From positions 17,142,220 to 17,206,219 of the forward strand of contig JAEMBT020000001.1 in the NCBI GenBank assembly GCA_018873245.2: DNA of 64,000 nucleotides, read 5' to 3'. Below, piece after piece: positions 59,342 through 64,000 of this stretch. The DNA is from Archegozetes longisetosus (Eukaryota; Arthropoda; Arachnida; Sarcoptiformes; Trhypochthoniidae). The translations under genes were made by a program, and so were the position numbers. The notes under the pieces are model-generated. The model had not been told where the DNA came from. It saw nothing but the letters and a program-made list of their open reading frames with translations, and did no database searches. How positions within the stretch are numbered: position 1 is the first letter of the stretch; each line of letters starts with the position of its first letter.

Positions 59342-61380
59342 TTAACAAGCAAAGTATAAGACTGTAAACTAAAATGATCATAACTGACTTGAATGTTTGA
59401 AAGTTAATGGAAGTCTAAAATAAAGCATGTATTGATTTGTGTAAAAATACATTTTTAATTAGTCATAATGTGACTGAATATTATGATAATTGATAATTTA
59501 AAAGTTTGATTGTTGACTTTATCGTTTTAGAATATCAATCTAAATCTTCACGTTTTATACTTTTATTTATCTGATAAAACTCTATTGTTTTTAAGTGAAT
59601 AAAGTTACTGACAATTTGCTGAAATCCTATAACAGTATTCATGTCTGGTTAAACTTCAGACTATTGCACATATTTTATCTTTACATCATTCGATTTGACA
59701 ATAATTTTCAAAGATTGATAGTCAAGATTATCAAATCGAAAATTAGTCAATTCATCAAGATAAACATAATACAACGGTTACTTTAGCGATAAGTTTATTA
59801 AGTATGTCGGAAATTATGGACTCTAGCAGCAAACAGATAAATCAAGCACTAAGTTTCTTTGTCAAACATTTTAAAGTACTTGATAATTAAATTGAAATAG
59901 TATGGCATTTTGTATCCTTTCTGGAGTTGTATGATCATTATGCTATACAAGCATAATTTAATCTCGTCTGTATTGTCTGTATTGTCTGCTATATACTTAG
60001 ATGCAACTAAACTAAATTTAACTAAAATAAACAAAAAAAATTGTAAACAAAATATTTTTATTTTAACTCAAAGCGACAATTTGCCAATTTGCAGAATTTA
60101 CATACAGGTGTACCTACCTATAAAAACTATTCTTTCCTATTAGCAAACATAATTTTGATAACTATTTTATGTGAATAACTTAGCCAAAAAATATTTAAAT
60201 CAAACAAAAATGATCTATTGCTTTGCAATGAAGTTTTTAAATGAATAGAGTGATTCAATTAATATTGTTTTAAGGGAATGTTAGCCGTGTTCTCAGCCCA
60301 CTGTAAATGAGTTGCAGCACATCTCTTGCTCTGTAGAGCAGCACTGTAGTCAGAAATTAAGCTATGTGGGACAGAATTCAATATTTCAAAAATATACCAC
60401 AAAATTTTAGGGCAAATTAGAATATTTTTATTGTTTATATTATTTTTAAGTTAACTCATCTCTGTATAGACTTAAAAATCAGAGAAATTTTGAGATGTTT
60501 TGTAAACATTTGGATTTTTCAAAGCTTTAAATATATTGAATGATCCTTTTCTCTCAAATTAAATCTCCACTGCTGTAGATTTAATTTTACTTCACGAAAT
60601 ATACAATTTATGCTTCTCTATACGAAATAAACCTATAGATAGGTTCACTTGTTTTTAAATACGAGGCAATGGCATTCGGAAAAATGTAATCGAGTGACAT
60701 AAAATTCGGGGAAACGGAAAATAATCAAAAAATTCTTCCTTTTATGAGATCAAAATTTGAATATAAACAATGATAATCAATACTATAATTACATCCAGCT
60801 TTAGTTTATTTCAGAAAAAGAACTATTCGTGACTTTACTAAATTAATCGATTCACTAAAGATCTCAAATATTCTGTTAAAGTTAAATCTGTTTGTTTTTT
60901 TAGTAACTTGGAGTCAGAAAAGAAAACTTTAATATAAGACCAAAATGTCTATTATTTACTTGTATTGATTGTAAGATTATTATCGATAAGTCCTTATTTA
61001 TGATAATTAGGCTTCTTATTCTTGGAGACTATAAAATAAATAACTTATTTATTAAAACATCCAAATATTTGCATGATTAATAACAAATCTCAATGACTAC
61101 ATAATGTAGTTTTCTCGTGCAAAATATACATTATTATAAGTTTGTTTAAAATATCATTTATTTTTTGAGACCCATTTAAGTCTTCAAGAATAAGAGACTT
61201 AATCATCAAATCTTAGAACTTATCAATAGATTTACAATCGATACGAGTAAATGATAAACAGTTTGATTTTATAATGAAGTTATATTTACCTTTCTGAATT
61301 CAAGTTGCTAAGAGCCTAAGCATTTACTTTCAAGAGAATATTTGAGGTCCTAAGTGAATCGATCAACTTAGTAAAGTTAC
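59342..61380. other. Intergenic, no gene seen
   Basis: AT-rich with short biased open frames only. From ~61080 it aligns with 62390-62720, the upstream part of the tandem duplication of the next two genes. Confidence 0.5.
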
Positions 61381-61512
61381 GAATAGTTTTAATTTTGAAC
61401 TATACTAAAGCTAAAAGTAATTATAATATCGATTATTATTGTTCATATTCAAAATTAGAATCTTATAATGAGGAGTTTCTTATTCGGTAGTTTATAATTA
61501 TAAACAATCGAA

Positions 61513-62196
61513 ATGGGTACAAGTTCAGAACAAGAGATCGACGAGTCTGAGAATAATAATAATGACTTAGTTATTAATAGTATAAATTTACCACTTTATA
61601 AACCTGAAATTATGTATAGATATGATAACAACTATTTTGGTAGCGATATCAAGAAAAGAAATCAAAAACTCAAATCCATTGCTATGAATATTTGGCTTCT
61701 GGTTAATATTCTGAAATTCTTCATCACCTTAATCAATTTGGAGAACGGAAGAGTCCTTGGATATTGCTTCGATTCAATTCAATATGTTGACGGTTTAACT
61801 GAATTTAATTGTTTGATAGCGTTTGTGGGTCTTGTTTTTTCATTTATTCTTATAAGACGTTTCAAGAGTAAAGAAAAAATTTACTTTCGATGGTTCGAAA
61901 TCATCAAAGTTTTGAAAAGATTACAAAATAAGAGTATAATATGGATATATGACAAAATCTGTTTTAAAAGATTTGTTAAAAGAACAAAAATTATTTTCAA
62001 TCTTGCTCAAATAGAAGTGCGAATTTTAATATGTTTAGTCTTTTTGACGACAATCGCAGTTTTAGTAAATTCTTGTGAATGGAAGGGCATAATAACGAAT
62101 GGGATATTAAGTTTGATTATTCTTTTTAGATTTGGAATGGCTGTCCTATTAATAAGTAGATCATTGTTAATTCATATTAATCATGTTCATCAATAA
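61513..62196 (+). pseudogene. Multi-pass membrane protein, truncated tandem copy
   Basis: 227 codons starting MGTSSEQEIDESENNN, homologous over nearly all its length to the gene at 62856 (PLYKxxIMYRYD, FGSDIKK, KEKxYFRWxEIIKVLK, FVKRTKIIFNL). It has four hydrophobic segments. The homology ends after GMAVLLI, and a stop follows 20 codons later, so the C-terminal half is missing. It is most likely a decayed copy. The upstream box reads TATAATG at 61464, 49 bp before the Met. Confidence 0.6.
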
Positions 62197-62808
62197 ATTA
62201 TACGAATTGTTTTAGAAGTTTGACAAGATATGTAACTGATTAATTTTGTTTTATATTCAAATAAATTGATTCTAGAAACTAAATATAATGTAAATTCTCA
62301 CTTCAAAATATTGAGATTTAAGTTGAGTTTTTTATATTTTAGTAAAGAATTCATGCAATAGTATTAAATTAAAACATTTTCAAATGCTCACAACTTTAAT
62401 AATAATATTCGTATTGAACGCATAATATGGTTTTCTTGTGTGAAATACATATTACTGTCAGTTTGTTTAAATGTTATTTGTTCTTGAGATTCACTCTTGA
62501 TCATAAAATTATTTAGAAGTTTTAACAATCAAATTATTTATTTATAGACTCCAAAAATAAGAACTCGATCGGTGAAAAGCTTAAAATCGATACAAGTAAA
62601 TGATAAACTTTTTATTTTAAATAAAAATTATATTATCTGTTCTAAAATCAAGTTACTAAAAAGTAGGCTTACTATCAATAGAATACTCGAGATCATAAGT
62701 GAATTGATCAACTTAATGAAGTTACGAATAGTTTTATTTCTGAACTAAATTATAGTAGACTACAACTATAATATCGAATATTATTGTTCATATTGAAAAT
62801 TTGAATCT

Positions 62809-62816
62809 TATAAAAG
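62809..62816 (+). promoter_or_regulatory. TATA-like box
   Basis: TATAAAAG lies 40-47 bp before the start codon at 62856. The same position in the truncated copy has TATAATG. Confidence 0.4.
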
Positions 62817-62855
62817 TAGTTCTTGTTCAACACTTTATAATTATAGACAGTAGAA

Positions 62856-64000
62856 ATGGGTATAAGTTCAGAACAAGAGTTCGATGAGTTTGAAAATAAT
62901 AACGATCTAGTTATTAATGACACAGACTTACCACTTTATAAATATGGAATTATGTATAGATATGATATCAACGACTATTTTGGTAGTGATATCAAGAAAA
63001 TAAATCAAAAATTCAAATCCAATGCTATAAGTATTTGGCTTCTAATTAATATTCTGAAATTGTTGATCACTTTGGCCAATTTAGAGAATGGAAAAGTTCC
63101 TAAATATTACTTCGATTTATGTCAATATGCTGGAGGTTTGGCTGAATTTAATTTTTTGATAACTTCTGTTGGTTTTGTTTTCTCATTTATTTTTATAAGA
63201 CTTTTCAATAGTAAAGAAAAATATTACTTTCGATGGATTGAAATCATCAAAGTTTTAAAAGGATTTAAAAACGAGAATACAATCGGGATTAATGACAAAA
63301 ATGGTTTCAAAAATTTTATTAAAAGAACAAAAATCGTTTTCAATCTTACTCAACTACAAATGCGAATTTTCACAGTTCTATTCTTCTTAGCAATAATCGT
63401 AATTATAGTAAATTCTTATGAATGGAACGACATAATAACTTATGGGATATTAAGTTTTATTATTCTTTTCGGAACAGGAATTGCAGTTCTATTAATAATT
63501 AATTATAGTTTTTTCTATTATTTCATTATTTGTTATTATTGTAAATTTAGATTCAAATCACTTAATAACAAACTAATGAATGCGAGTAAAGGTAAACTCT
63601 TCTTCAACAATAGAGTTATATTACAATTAGTTGAAGAACATAATAATATCTGTAACGATATTTTAATTCACAACAAATTCTGGTCTAAATATTTATTTGC
63701 ACTGACTTATGCTCTGATTCCCATGAATTTAATAGCTTTACAACAAACATTCTTTGAAAATCTACTTTTGGTACCTTTCTATTTTGGGGTCTTATTATCA
63801 ATTGTGTGGTCATTATTTCACTTGACTATCAATTCGATAACTGCATCGATCAATAAGGAATCTTCGAATTCTCATAAATTTTTGTATAAACTTTATTTAG
63901 AATCAAACGCACATCTTGGATTGAAGACTAAAATCAAAGTATGTTAAGGACAAAAGTTTTTATTCTTTGAATGAATTCATAATTAATTGTTAAGTTTATA
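62856..64000 (+). CDS. Candidate seven-helix chemoreceptor (gustatory-receptor-like), first exon
   Basis: Open from ATG at 62856 to a GT donor after 63938 (AAA|GTATGT), 361 codons, then off the window. A hydrophilic N terminus (~45 residues, acidic, no signal peptide) is followed by about six hydrophobic segments: IWLLINILKLLITLANL, FLITSVGFVFSFIFIRLF, IFTVLFFLAIIVIIVNS, ILSFIILFGTGIAVLLII, YALIPMNLIALQQTFF and LLLVPFYFGVLLSIVWSLF. A charged loop with VEEHNNICNDILIHNKFW lies before the fifth. Length, topology, position of this loop and a late splice site recall arthropod gustatory receptors. The diagnostic C-terminal TYhhhhhQF motif would be in the next exon, so the family is not proven. It is the intact member of a tandem pair. 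Confidence 0.6.

Overview
The window is eukaryotic and AT-rich. Its genes are split by short GT-AG introns (about 60-420 bp), and it is dense with DNA transposons, MITEs and LTR remnants. The intact genes are four-domain C-type lectin-like receptors, a TMBIM/BAX-inhibitor protein and a candidate seven-helix chemoreceptor. There are also pseudogenes of fatty acid synthase and of the 26S proteasome ATPase Rpt2. Together these suggest an arthropod, perhaps a mite; the species is not identifiable from the sequence and the taxon is an inference.

Positions 1-22,122 hold a tandem minus-strand array of receptors, each with a signal peptide, four CTLDs, one membrane helix and a short tail. Gene A (partial), gene B and gene D are open. 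Gene C is a pseudogene with two nonsense codons and a lost membrane segment. Gene E carries two frameshifts. All exons I could splice join in consistent phase. The tails of B and D keep an FxNxxY-type motif like the endocytosis signal of the vertebrate mannose receptor. A processed Rpt2 pseudogene lies between D and E.

Positions 23,000-33,700 hold a degenerate mariner, two nearly identical secreted single-CTLD genes (F and G) inside a ~1.5 kb duplicated block, a broken CTLD gene (H) carrying a solo LTR, an 865-bp foldback element and hAT-like elements. Positions 33,868-43,972 are almost all transposon: a piggyBac nested in a DD37E Tc1/mariner element, hAT remnants, a mini-mariner nested in a MULE-like element, a second solo LTR and a Tc1 end.

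Positions 44,220-45,152 encode an intact three-exon TMBIM protein. Further repeats follow, then an intronless bacterial-type TPR gene at 50,522-51,265. Positions 54,860-57,430 are a fatty acid synthase pseudogene cut by a MULE-like element with a 9-bp target duplication and by LTR/hAT debris. It abuts a truncated CTLD gene (I). The right edge has two tandem copies of a multi-pass membrane gene; the first is truncated and the second runs off the window.

The main biological story is birth and death in a CTLD receptor cluster. It includes soluble single-domain genes that share the intron plan of the fourth CTLD of the big receptors, as if derived from it.
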